A stretch of 64,000 bases of DNA from SZUA-365 sp049663345 (GCA_049663345.1 JBATDG010000038.1:1-64000); one strand, 5' to 3'; shown: positions 18,369 to 26,101, counted from the first letter of the stretch. Numbers and translations: made by a program. The notes: a model not told the origin generated them from the sequence alone.

Positions 18369-19068
18369 GGTGCGTCCTCGCAGGATCCCACCTGAATAAA
18401 TTCATCTTCTTCTCACGAATAAGAGTTGTGGATACGAGAGAATAGCCGGATCGTTGCTTTACCGCCTCGATAACGCTCAGCTTCCCGGGACTGGAAACGA
18501 GGCCCCTAAAATTATAGCCGATGGCACCAGTTATAAGATCACAAACCTGAATCAGTTCAATTTCATGTGATCTCACGTTCTGAACGCGGCGTACTATTTT
18601 CCGTGAAAAATCATATCGGTTGTATGACAGTACAGAGCGCAATTTATCCGCTTTCTGGCTGCTTCTCGTATCCTTGATGTCCAGATATATGCTGTAAGTG
18701 TGGTCCGGATCAACAAGTACTTTGATCAGATCGAAGTACATCTTGTAATAGAAATCGTCATGCGTCTGCTGGAAAGCTGCATGATCCAATTTGCTTTTGT
18801 CAGGAACGATTAGGCAACGGTATGAAAGATGATCATCGTCAAAATAATAGTCGATCAAATCCAGATAAAATTCCACATTGCCACTGCTTACCTTGCTCCA
18901 CTTAATCTCGAAGGTCGGAGAAAGGCCATGTTTGGTCTTTATCTGACGAATCCGCTGGAAGATCTCTTCTCTTTTATCCGTTGGACACCAGATTGCGCCA
19001 AGAAGCATGACGTTGATGCCGTCATTTTCCAGATGGCAGCTTTCATCACAGTAGACACTGAATTCCAT
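18361..19068 (-). CDS. DUF3800 domain protein
   Basis: A 235-residue protein with the DUF3800 signature: an N-terminal strand with CDESCHLENDG (Asp8, Glu9), the MLLGAIWCP strand, a conserved SYNRYDFSRKIV region and the late IELIQVCDLITGAIGYNFRG motif carrying the second acidic site. The family has an RNase H-like fold with Asp/Glu residues placed for metal binding, and is frequent in defence islands and near mobile elements, but its activity is unproven. A GAGG ribosome binding site lies before the ATG. It overlaps the 163-residue gene downstream. Confidence 0.85.
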   Translation of the reverse strand: MEFSVYCDESCHLENDGINVMLLGAIWCPTDKREEIFQRIRQIKTKHGLSPTFEIKWSKVSSGNVEFYLDLIDYYFDDDHLSYRCLIVPDKSKLDHAAFQQTHDDFYYKMYFDLIKVLVDPDHTYSIYLDIKDTRSSQKADKLRSVLSYNRYDFSRKIVRRVQNVRSHEIELIQVCDLITGAIGYNFRGLVSSPGKLSVIEAVKQRSGYSLVSTTLIREKKMNLFRWDPARTHHG

Positions 19069-19250
19069 CGTAATTACCTCGTAGAATCGATTTGTCTCGT
19101 CATAACCTACGCATCCGACCCTTCACGACGCTAACTTCGCAACAGAACGCTGACGAGAATCTGGCCCTGAACGGCTACCACTCTACTCCATATCCACAAA
19201 TTGTCCGTCATATAAGGTCATACATGGAAGTCCGTCGCATCTTATTTAAT

Positions 19251-20225
19251 TTAGCTCTGAAACGCAACCCTGTCCGCAATTTTAATGACCTCTGAAGATT
19301 TCTGCAGCGCCTCCAGCCAGGTCTCTGGAATTCCTTCCATCCCATACACCACCCCCGCCAGCCCTCCCGCCACACAGGCGGTGGTATCCGTATCTCCACC
19401 GAGATTGACGGCAACGAGGACCGCTTCCTCGTAAGATTCTGTGGACAACACGCACCAAACTGCCGCCTCAAGCGTGTGCAAGACATAGCCGCCGGAGGAG
19501 ATTTCAGATTCTGGCAGATTCTCGAAGCCGGGCGCAAGCAGGCGGTCGAAATGCGACAGTTCTTCGTTCATATCGCTGTCGGCGACCAATCCAGGGAGTT
19601 CTGTCCGCAGTGCTGACAGCGTTTTTCGCAGCATTCCGCGCAGTGCTTCGGAATCGGATTCGCTGCTGTTCAGAAGCTCTGCCACGAGCAGACAGTAGAT
19701 ACCGCAGGCGAGGCGGGAACGGGGATGCGCGTGCGTGATGGATGAAACATCCGAGGCGTGCTGCAGCAGTTCGGCGCGCGGTGCGGCGTGATAGCGCAGC
19801 GCGATGGGAAGAATTCGCATGAGCGATCCGTTGCCGTTGTCGTTTTCTCCGCTTCCGCCAGACTCGAGCGGCGACACGCCCCTCCTCAGGGCGCGCAGGG
19901 CCTCGGCGGTGGTGATACCGTAGTCGAAGGTCTCGCCGTGAGGAGTCATGTAGCCTTCGTCGAACCAGCGCAGGAAGCGCTGCGCCATGTCGTTGAGATC
20001 GTAGCCCTGGGAGAGACTCTCGGCGGTGCAGAGCAGCATGGACGAATCGTCGGACCAGGTCCCGACCGGTTGATTGTACGTCCCGTTGCCGATCATTCCG
20101 GTTGCTGGAGATTTCTTCATCGCCTCGCAGGAGGAGAATTCATACGGCACTCCGAGTGCGTCGCCGATAACGGCGCCCAGGATGGCGGACTTGATGTTGT
20201 CACTGGTTCTTCTATCACGGCTCAA
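19251..20225 (-). CDS. ADP-ribosylglycohydrolase (DraG-type)
   Basis: A 324-residue protein with all metal-site motifs of the DraG/ARH family: GDALGVPYEF (residues 21-30), TWSDDSSM (56-62), and GGDTDTTACVAGGLAG (from 276, Asp278 and Asp280). It should use two Mg ions to remove ADP-ribose from protein or nucleic acid. The start is TTG at 20225, chosen because it has a GGAGATGCAG site and overlaps the upstream stop as TTGA, so translation is coupled to the AbiEi-like gene. No ADP-ribosyltransferase lies nearby. The tight link to a type IV antitoxin-like regulator suggests a toxin-antitoxin or conflict module. Confidence 0.9.
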   Translation of the reverse strand: MSRDRRTSDNIKSAILGAVIGDALGVPYEFSSCEAMKKSPATGMIGNGTYNQPVGTWSDDSSMLLCTAESLSQGYDLNDMAQRFLRWFDEGYMTPHGETFDYGITTAEALRALRRGVSPLESGGSGENDNGNGSLMRILPIALRYHAAPRAELLQHASDVSSITHAHPRSRLACGIYCLLVAELLNSSESDSEALRGMLRKTLSALRTELPGLVADSDMNEELSHFDRLLAPGFENLPESEISSGGYVLHTLEAAVWCVLSTESYEEAVLVAVNLGGDTDTTACVAGGLAGVVYGMEGIPETWLEALQKSSEVIKIADRVAFQS

Positions 20226-20857
20226 ACTGCATCTCCACTACTTATGGGCTTTTGTTTACGACTATCCTGCATGATTGGCTGCAGCACCTTTGCGATCCAC
20301 GCGGGCGCATGACGCATATCTCTGCCGAGTTGCTGTTTGTCTTTTGCACTGAGCGAGTTCTGCAACGTGTTTATCACAGCAGAATCGATATTCTTCTTCC
20401 CAAGATACCGAAGTGCCTGCACAACGAGAGCGCTGCGTCCTTTAATCTCGAAGTAGCGATGTGCAATGTGCTGCAGATGGATGCGTCGTTTGCCGATGCG
20501 GATGACGCGGGAAGGTCCATCCGTGAGATACACAATGCGTGCCGGTACCTGTGTGGAAAGCCCGAGCATGTTCGCAGCAGATGCACCACTCGGCTGCAGG
20601 TGTCCAGCTCCACCAGGATTGACCGCGTTGAGAATGACGTCGACAGGCGCGGTGAGATCACCGAACATCGGATGGCGCTTCGGAAAATCATAAATACCAC
20701 GCCCGATGCGCCGGATTGTGCCTGAGCGGGTCAAGCGCGACAACGCCTGATCCACGGCCGCACGGCTCCCAAGATCGAGAAAATCGCTCGGCTTAAAGAC
20801 GGAACCACGCCCCTTGCCTCGTATTCGCTTAAGTACTTTGTTATCAACAGATACCAT
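20222..20857 (-). CDS. DUF6088 / AbiEi-like antitoxin-type regulator
   Basis: A 211-residue protein with an N-terminal winged helix (GSVFKPSDFLDLGSRAAVDQALSRLTRSGTIRRIGRGIYDFPKRHP), followed by the AbiEi-type core (DVILNAVNPGGAGHLQPSGASAANMLGLSTQVPARIVYLTDGPSR) and a helical C-terminus. This is the DUF6088 arrangement, related to the AbiEi antitoxins that repress their operons and neutralise AbiEii nucleotidyltransferases. Here the partner gene is an ADP-ribosylglycohydrolase with a 4-bp overlap. ATG at 20857 is preferred; a GTG at 20869 is possible. An inverted repeat just upstream is a candidate operator. Confidence 0.8.
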   Translation of the reverse strand: MVSVDNKVLKRIRGKGRGSVFKPSDFLDLGSRAAVDQALSRLTRSGTIRRIGRGIYDFPKRHPMFGDLTAPVDVILNAVNPGGAGHLQPSGASAANMLGLSTQVPARIVYLTDGPSRVIRIGKRRIHLQHIAHRYFEIKGRSALVVQALRYLGKKNIDSAVINTLQNSLSAKDKQQLGRDMRHAPAWIAKVLQPIMQDSRKQKPISSGDAV

Positions 20858-20877
20858 ACGAATTATCACGAATTATT

Positions 20878-20906
20878 TGTCAGAAATACATTCATTGTTT
20901 CTGACA
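20878..20906. promoter_or_regulatory. Inverted repeat upstream of the DUF6088 gene (candidate operator)
   Basis: TGTCAGAAA (20878-20886) and TTTCTGACA (20898-20906) are perfect 9-bp arms separated by 11 bp, about 20-50 bp upstream of the minus-strand start. An ACGAATTAT direct repeat lies between this and the start. AbiEi-type proteins bind such repeats to autoregulate. Confidence 0.55.
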
Positions 20907-21106
20907 TAATTTAACACGTTCTCTGTCGATATGCAAGGATTTGGATATAAACAACGGATCACCGTTGAACCGCATATCTGCACATACGAAAGGCGTCCCA
21001 CCACCACCACCAACTGAGCATGACATCATTCTCGATCATCTCTGGCGTCTACCTCAACCTATACCAGCACAAACGATACGCTTACCTACTTTTTGTCCAA
21101 CCCCAA

Positions 21107-21157
21107 CGAAACAAATCGCTTGCGTTTATTTCGTTTGTTTCGTTTATTGCGTTTGGA
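21107..21157 (+). promoter_or_regulatory. Tandem 9-bp iterons upstream of the excisionase/PIN pair
   Basis: Four CGTTT cores occur exactly 9 bp apart (21123, 21132, 21141, 21150), giving a (T/G)CGTTT(A/G)TT-type iteron. An inverted copy CGAAACAAA lies at 21107-21115 facing TTTGTTTCG at 21135-21143. The array ends about 25 bp before the antitoxin start, where an autoregulatory operator would be expected. Confidence 0.6.
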
Positions 21158-21180
21158 ATTAACTAACATCGGTGAGAGTC

Positions 21181-21636
21181 ATGGCTCCAAATACAGCAAC
21201 AGCTGACGCGCACACGCTAGCGGCAAGTCAGATTGACACGACGGTCTTGGACGAGCTTCTTAAGAAACTTTCTGCGTCAGGTAAAAGTGAGGAAAGTGAA
21301 AGTCTTTACCAACTTTGCTTCCGCTCGCATAACGAGGTTCAAGCAGAATTCGAGCTTTCCAGAGAAGCACTTACAATTTTTGTTAAGATGCTTAAAGAAT
21401 TTACCAGCAAACAGGGAGAGGTATCGACACAACAGGCCGCTGATTACTTGAATGTCTCCAGGCCTTATCTTATCAAACTTCTCGAAAAAGGCCTCATCGC
21501 ATATAGAAAAGTAGGAACACACAGAAGAATCAAGATGATTGAGCTTGCAAAATATAGGGATGATGTTGATAGACTACGCGATGAGGCACTGAATGGCCTT
21601 TCTCGCGAAGCCCAATCACTAGAATTGGAGTACTAA
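21181..21636 (+). CDS. Excisionase-type helix-turn-helix antitoxin
   Basis: A 151-residue protein (a GTG at 21172 is an alternative start). Residues ~75-135 form the excisionase/MerR-like winged HTH of many PIN-toxin partners: STQQAADYLNVSRPYLIKLLEKGLIAYRKVGTHRRIKMIELAKY. The N-terminal half is helical and should contact the toxin. It is followed one base later by the PIN gene, the standard antitoxin-toxin order. The iterons upstream fit autoregulation. Confidence 0.85.
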   Translation: MAPNTATADAHTLAASQIDTTVLDELLKKLSASGKSEESESLYQLCFRSHNEVQAEFELSREALTIFVKMLKEFTSKQGEVSTQQAADYLNVSRPYLIKLLEKGLIAYRKVGTHRRIKMIELAKYRDDVDRLRDEALNGLSREAQSLELEY

Positions 21637-21637
21637 T

Positions 21638-22207
21638 TTGGGGACGACAGTTGCCGTTATCGATGCATGCGTATTGTTTACACCTTCACTCCGTGATCTC
21701 TTCATGCGCCTGGCTCGACAACGGTTGTATCAACCAAAATGGACAGATGAAATTCACGAAGAGTGGATGAGGAATCTCTTAGAAAAGCGGGAGGATTTAT
21801 CTCGAGACAAGCTTATTCGGACTCGTGACTTAATGAACGAAAACGCTGGAGATTGTCTCGTTGAAGCTTACGAGCCCCTGATTGAGACTCTTACATTGCC
21901 TGATCCGGGCGACAGACACGTACTGGCTGCGGCGATTCGATCTGAAGCAGAGGCGATTATCACTTTCAATTTGAAAGATTTTCCCAAGGACAATTTAGAA
22001 GCTTATGGCATTCGCCCAGTCCATCCTGATGAATTCGCAATGGAATTATTCACTCTGGATTCGGTCCGTTTCTGTGCGGCCGTCAGAGCACAAAGGCAAG
22101 GATTGAAAAACCCTTCGTACACCGCATCGGAACTGGTTGAACGCTTCAGGAAAAACAGCCTCGATAAGGTTGCTGATGCACTTACACTTCAGCTTGATAA
22201 CATTTGA
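21638..22207 (+). CDS. PIN-domain toxin
   Basis: A 189-residue PIN-domain RNase candidate. The acidic sites are present: VIDACVLF (first Asp), TDEIHEEW (Glu), LPDPGDRHVLAAAIRSEAEAI (Asp) and ITFNLKDFP (last Asp). PIN toxins cut structured RNA such as tRNA or rRNA when freed from the antitoxin. The start is TTG, one base after the antitoxin stop, so translation is coupled. The C-terminal ~50 residues extend beyond a minimal VapC and are typical of the excisionase-linked subgroup. Confidence 0.85.
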   Translation: MGTTVAVIDACVLFTPSLRDLFMRLARQRLYQPKWTDEIHEEWMRNLLEKREDLSRDKLIRTRDLMNENAGDCLVEAYEPLIETLTLPDPGDRHVLAAAIRSEAEAIITFNLKDFPKDNLEAYGIRPVHPDEFAMELFTLDSVRFCAAVRAQRQGLKNPSYTASELVERFRKNSLDKVADALTLQLDNI

Positions 22208-22261
22208 GTTAACCAGAAGGCGCGGATGGTAGAGGGTGCTGTCGCAGGTTCTAATTTGAGG

Positions 22262-22365
22262 ATTCAGGTGCGCAGTCCGCCGCGGCGGACGCCCCTACAC
22301 AGATGTTAATCGTTGAATATACATATTCCGTACGTCAGCAATTGACGAACTATTTTTATATGTTG
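22262..22365. repeat. Dispersed palindromic element, copy 2
   Basis: Second copy of the element at 17611-17700, with the same 16-bp palindrome (22275-22290) and the same downstream CCGTACGTCAG.AATTGACGA. The 23-bp hairpin core (22270-22292) is the exact reverse complement of that in copy 1 while the right flank keeps its orientation. Confidence 0.75.
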
Positions 22366-22435
22366 CCTACTGGTTGAAATAACCGGACAGCAGAGAGGCC
22401 GGGTATATTCGTTTGACCGTTACCTTAGCCTGTTC

Positions 22436-22469
22436 GTTAGTTAAAGTTCCGGGCTTTTCTTTAACTAAC
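22436..22469. promoter_or_regulatory. Perfect 11-bp inverted repeat before the WYL gene
   Basis: GTTAGTTAAAG (22436-22446) and CTTTAACTAAC (22459-22469) with a 12-nt spacer, ending 55 bp upstream of the WYL start. It lacks a T-tract, so an operator, perhaps bound by the WYL protein itself, is more likely than a terminator. Confidence 0.5.
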
Positions 22470-22524
22470 ACCGGCAGCGAGTTAATGCAGCAGTCTGGAT
22501 TGACCGAATAATGAGGAATATATC

Positions 22525-23505
22525 ATGGCCGAAATGAACGCCCTGCAGCGGACGCTGCGAATTCTCCAGAGACTGACGACGTATGACGACGTGACGGTTG
22601 AGGAACTCTACGACCTTTTCGAGGGACGCGAATCCGCACGCACCATTCAGCGCACGATGACGCGCATACAGGAGGCGAACATTCCCCTGCGCGTGCGGGC
22701 GGGGGCGCATAACCGCCAGTTTTATTCGCTGGACCGCGCGTTCGATTTCATTCCCGAACTGCTGACGGCGGACGAAACGCTGGCGGCCGTGCTGTTGGCG
22801 CCGTTTCGGGAAGTGTTCGCCGGAACGTCGGTGGGCGATGACATTGCGGCGGTGTTCGATAAGCTGCAGCAGCTCCTTCCGCGGGATTCGGTAGCGGTGC
22901 CGGGGGCGTTCGGAGACGATGCGGCGGGCAAGGACCTCATGCTCATGCATCAGCCCGGACGCACGGATCTCACGGAGAAGGCGGACATCCTGCGCACGCT
23001 GTTCACCGGCATCCTGCGCCGACAGGTCTGCCGCGTGCAGTACCGCAAGAAGCGCTATGCGCTGCATCCGTATTCCCTGCTTCTGCACAATGGCGGACTC
23101 TATGTCATCGGCCGCGTGCCCCAATACACCAACTACATCTACCTCGCCCTCCCCCGCTTCACGAAGGCGGAGTTGACCGAGGAGGTCTTCGAACGCGATC
23201 CGGAATACTCGCTGAAGGAAGTGCTGAAGGACAGCTTCGGCATCTGGTACGAAGCGCCGGTGGATGTGCGCATCCGCTTCGATGCCGCCGTGCGCGGTTC
23301 GATCGAACACCGCGTCTGGCATGCCAGCCAAAAGCTCACGGAAGAAACGGACGGCACGCTCACGCTCTCCATGCGCATTGGTCCCTCCCGCGAACTCATC
23401 GCCTGGATACTGCGGTGGGGTGAATTCGCCGAAGTGCTCGAACCCGCCTCCCTCCGTAAAGACGTCGCGCAGATCGGCAAAGCAATCGCCCGGCGAAACA
23501 AGTAA
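22525..23505 (+). CDS. WYL-domain transcriptional regulator
   Basis: A 326-residue protein: N-terminal winged helix (QRTLRILQRLTTYDDVTVEELYDLFEGRESARTIQRTM), middle WYL domain (RRQVCRVQYRKKRYALHPYSLLLHNGGLYVIGRV), and C-terminal WCX-like extension (VDVRIRFDAAVRGSIEHR ... LRWGEFAEVLEPASLR). WYL proteins sense ligands, often nucleic acid or cyclic nucleotides, and commonly regulate defence genes. It is separated from the PIN pair by about 315 bp holding a dispersed element and an inverted repeat. No obvious partner gene follows, so its target is unclear. Confidence 0.9.
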   Translation: MAEMNALQRTLRILQRLTTYDDVTVEELYDLFEGRESARTIQRTMTRIQEANIPLRVRAGAHNRQFYSLDRAFDFIPELLTADETLAAVLLAPFREVFAGTSVGDDIAAVFDKLQQLLPRDSVAVPGAFGDDAAGKDLMLMHQPGRTDLTEKADILRTLFTGILRRQVCRVQYRKKRYALHPYSLLLHNGGLYVIGRVPQYTNYIYLALPRFTKAELTEEVFERDPEYSLKEVLKDSFGIWYEAPVDVRIRFDAAVRGSIEHRVWHASQKLTEETDGTLTLSMRIGPSRELIAWILRWGEFAEVLEPASLRKDVAQIGKAIARRNK

Positions 23506-23587
23506 GAAAAAACCACCCGCCGCCGCCCGCTATATGATAATACCTTCCCGTAGTCTTGAGACTCGGCTTTGGCGTGGCAGGCTCAAG

Positions 23588-23662
23588 ACACGAAGACACG
23601 AAGAAAGAACACGAAGGTTTTGTAGGGCGCTTCTCGAATAGCCTGTGCTTGTCCGCCGTAGC
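23588..23662. repeat. Intergenic repeat, copy 1
   Basis: Shares with 24309-24382 the blocks CACGAAGAAAGA.CAC.AAGG, GGGCGCTTCTCGAA and CTGTCCGCCGTAGC (here TTGTCCGCCGTAGC). Flanks are also rich in AAGAAAAAACC. It lies in noncoding DNA that brackets a decayed toxin-antitoxin pair. Confidence 0.65.
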
Positions 23663-23695
23663 GAAGAAAAAACCTCCTGCCTCCGCCCGCAGAGA

Positions 23696-23877
23696 CTATT
23701 TGAAATCGGATGGGTGTATGGCGATTTGGGGAAAAGCTCTGAGGACCTGCTGATCCGTAGTAATCAGCTTGAGATTTGCGGCCTGAGCAAGCGCGACGTA
23801 TTCGCAGTCGTACGCCGTGCATCCGGATGCGGAAACAAGCGCAAGTACGCGAGCATCGTATTGTCAATGACGATCAT
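23696..23877 (-). pseudogene. VapC-type PIN toxin with internal deletion
   Basis: The start MIVIDNTMLAYLRL, overlapping the antitoxin stop as ATGA, is a normal VapC N-terminus with the first catalytic Asp. After about 14 codons the frame is lost. In another frame the last ~43 codons read SGCTAYDCEYVALAQAAN then LKLITTDQQVLRAFP, a normal VapC C-terminus with the last two acidic sites. The two parts are joined directly, so roughly 70 codons are missing, and 182 nt is not a multiple of three. The toxin is therefore dead, while its antitoxin is intact. Confidence 0.75.
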
Positions 23878-24113
23878 GCGCGGCCCTCAGCGACTGCTGC
23901 CAGCCTCTCGCGTTCCGTCAGTCTTCCCGGGAACTCTTCCCTCAACCTGCGAATCTGCTCCAGCACCAGCCCATCGTTCATCGGGATAAAGTGCAAGGAG
24001 AGTTCCAGGCGTACTATCGCTTCGCTGTTGATGCTTCGCCGCTCTCGCTTCGCCGTTTCCTTCAAGAGCAGATACAGATCGTCTGGGATATTCTTGATTG
24101 TAAGAGTGGCCAT
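23874..24113 (-). CDS. FitA/Arc-like ribbon-helix-helix antitoxin
   Basis: A 79-residue protein with an N-terminal ribbon-helix-helix (MATLTIKNIPDDLYLLLKET then AKRERRSINSEAIVRLE) and a C-terminal toxin-binding tail (IRRLREEFPGRL...RERLAA). This is the FitA/VapB-type antitoxin fold. GGAAG precedes the ATG. The downstream vapC is broken, so this copy can no longer serve its cognate toxin. It may persist as an autorepressor or as an antidote against related toxins elsewhere. Confidence 0.85.
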   Translation of the reverse strand: MATLTIKNIPDDLYLLLKETAKRERRSINSEAIVRLELSLHFIPMNDGLVLEQIRRLREEFPGRLTERERLAAVAEGRA

Positions 24114-24121
24114 GGCATACT

Positions 24122-24176
24122 TCCATTTTGCTTCCGTTTTACATCCATTTTGAATGTACGCCTAGATTCCATTTTT
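24122..24176 (-). promoter_or_regulatory. Direct repeats upstream of the FitA-like antitoxin
   Basis: TCC(A/G)TTTT repeats start at 24122, 24133, 24144 and 24168, giving spacings of 11, 11 and 24 bp on one face of the helix. They lie immediately upstream of the minus-strand antitoxin gene, where ribbon-helix-helix regulators bind direct repeats. Confidence 0.5.
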
Positions 24177-24308
24177 GTCAAGGGGGAATCCGAGGTTCCT
24201 GCCCTACACATCAAAACCAACCTTCGGACGTTAGGGTACGACGAAACAGCGTTTTGGAAATGGGTGGAAGAGAATTGATTCACTAAGAAAAAACCACCAA
24301 GACACTGA

Positions 24309-24382
24309 GCCACGAAGAAAGAGCACCAAGGTTTTTAAGGGCGCTTCTCGAAAACTTTGTGCCGGCGCCTGTCCGCCGTAGC
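24309..24382. repeat. Intergenic repeat, copy 2
   Basis: Second copy of the 23588-23662 repeat. Here the CCGCCGTAGCC block is followed by GAGCGCAGCGAGACGAAGGCGGA, which can fold on the first block. The remaining 24177-24552 region holds nothing else recognised except a possible 26-codon frame (24489-24569) overlapping the start of the next gene. Confidence 0.6.
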
Positions 24383-24552
24383 CGAGCGCAGCGAGACGAA
24401 GGCGGATGCCTTTCCCCAGTTCGTCACTCCGTCACGATCTGTCGTTCTACGCCGGTATATTGTAAGAAAGAACGAACCGGAGCAGGCGATGAACGAAGTG
24501 CATGGATTGATGGAGCTGCTGACCTGGCATTCTCTATTGAAGGGGCGCGGTG

Positions 24553-25548
24553 ATGCACAGGATCGGTGATATGTCTGAGGGACTCTGCGCGGCGTGGGAT
24601 GGCGACCGCTACCACATCGTGCACTACTGCGATGCATCCGGACGCAGCGTCATACGCAGCAGGGCGAACGTGGCGCAGCCGTTCTCGCTGGGCTGCGCTG
24701 TGGTGGGAATGCTTAAGCGGAAGAAGCGATTCATCGACCGCTCAGGCAGTCCGCTATTCGGCCGCAGCTTCGACCTCGCCCTGCCGTTCACTGCGGACGG
24801 TCTCGCCCTCACCTTGCAGGACGGCAAATACTCCGCCATCGACAGGGCGGGCAGCACGGTGCTGACCATCCGCGAGGGAATCCCTTACCCCATTGCCGCG
24901 ATGTGCGGTGCGAATACGCTGATCCTCTCGCCGCGGGCATTGTTCCTCTATGGCTTTTCGGAGGGCCTGCTTCCCCTGCGGCAAGGACACAAATGGAATT
25001 TCATCACAGGCGAAGGCGAGAGCGTCTGTCCCCCGACCTTCATGCGGGCAAGACCCTTCCGCGAGGGACTCGCTCCCGTGCAGATATTCCGCGGGGACAT
25101 CAAGCGCGGCCGCTGGGGATTTGCAGACAGAAGCGGAGCCATGTGTATTCCCCCGATCTACATGAGGGCCGGCTACTTTTCAGAGGGACGCGCGTTCGTC
25201 GTCGCGGAGGAGCATCTCGGTCTCATCGATACCTCCGGCGGACAGATCACTGAATTCCGTTTCGAGGATGCCGGCGCCTTCTCCGAAGGACTTGCACCTG
25301 TTCGGAAACAGGGAAAGTGGGGCTATATCGATTGCAGCGGCAGCGAGGCAATTCCCTGCAGCTTCGACGACGCCGGTACCTTCCGCGAAGACCTCGCTCC
25401 GGCATGCATCGACGGCAGCTGGGGATATATCGGAAGAAACGGTGCATGGGCAATACCGCCTGGTTATGGACACTGCCGTCCGTTTTCAGAAGGCATCGGC
25501 GTCGTTAAAACGGAGGCGGGGTATGCCCTACTCAGAACGAACGGCTGA
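24553..25548 (+). CDS. WG-repeat protein
   Basis: A 331-residue protein of tandem WG (KWG-type) repeats, clearest in the C-terminal half: FSEGLAPVRKQGKWGYIDCSG, FREDLAPACIDGSWGYIGRNG, with F(S/R)EGLAPV and GxWGxxDxxG spacing of about 40-45 residues. These repeats form beta-rich solenoids used for binding; no enzymatic part is present and no signal peptide is visible. ATG at 24553 is preferred over the GTG immediately before it. A short upstream frame with a GGAG site (24489-24569) overlaps the start and could couple translation. Confidence 0.85.
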   Translation: MHRIGDMSEGLCAAWDGDRYHIVHYCDASGRSVIRSRANVAQPFSLGCAVVGMLKRKKRFIDRSGSPLFGRSFDLALPFTADGLALTLQDGKYSAIDRAGSTVLTIREGIPYPIAAMCGANTLILSPRALFLYGFSEGLLPLRQGHKWNFITGEGESVCPPTFMRARPFREGLAPVQIFRGDIKRGRWGFADRSGAMCIPPIYMRAGYFSEGRAFVVAEEHLGLIDTSGGQITEFRFEDAGAFSEGLAPVRKQGKWGYIDCSGSEAIPCSFDDAGTFREDLAPACIDGSWGYIGRNGAWAIPPGYGHCRPFSEGIGVVKTEAGYALLRTNG

Positions 25549-25621
25549 GCGCAGGCTGGGGACGGCGCGCCCTGGGATCGGCGCGCACCAGCGCGCCCTC
25601 TTCGACGAAACAGGACAACAA

Positions 25622-26036
25622 TCAGAAACCATTAAAAGGAATCCCACCATGACCGACCGCGACATCATTATCGATCACCTGCGCATCGTCCTTGTAGGCG
25701 ACACCGGTCAGCGCCTCGAGCACCGCGCGGGAGAGTTTGTCCGCATCGGGTTTGGAGGTCGGGAACCGCGGGGCGGTCTCCCGCAGCAGGTGCGCGTTCC
25801 GGCCGCTGCGAAAGTGTGACTTCGGGCGCGGTAAGAGAAAGAGCATCTCCACCACGACTGCGCTGCTTCCGAGTATGGGACACCGGCCTGCGCGGCCAGT
25901 GCGGCATACGGCCTTCCCATGCTTTCTGCTTCTCCCGGTTGTCGGCCATGGTGACGATTTTCCCGGCCTTGGGATTGTAGAATCTGCGTGTGCTCCCCTT
26001 GGTGGCGGGGAGACCGGGGACGAAGAAAGATCTCAT
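25622..26036 (-). pseudogene. RusA-family Holliday junction resolvase, frameshifted
   Basis: Three frames together spell a RusA-like endonuclease. The N-terminus is RSFFVPGLPATKGSTRRFYN with KAGKIVTMADNREKQKAWEGR after it. A middle piece is ALAAQAGVPYSEAA. The C-terminus is VEMLFLLPRPKSHFRSGRN, then KPDADKLSRAVLEALTG and VAYKDDAQVID with the conserved Asp residues. At least two frameshifts separate the parts. RusA resolvases are typical prophage genes, so this is probably the last trace of a prophage or phage-derived element. An apparent plus-strand start at 25649 with AAAAGG is a shadow of this gene. Confidence 0.75.
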
Positions 26037-26101
26037 AGGTTGTTATTCCTGCAAAAAAGTAGTAGTATCGCCGATACCCTTTTGGAATGGTTGGAGTTAT
26101 C

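Noticed and set aside
22465..23331. 288-codon minus-strand frame
   Set aside because: Antisense to the WYL regulator; composition is typical of a GC-rich shadow frame.
25649..25819. Short plus-strand gene with AAAAGG before ATG
   Set aside because: It is exactly opposite the C-terminal part of the rusA remnant and encodes nothing recognisable.
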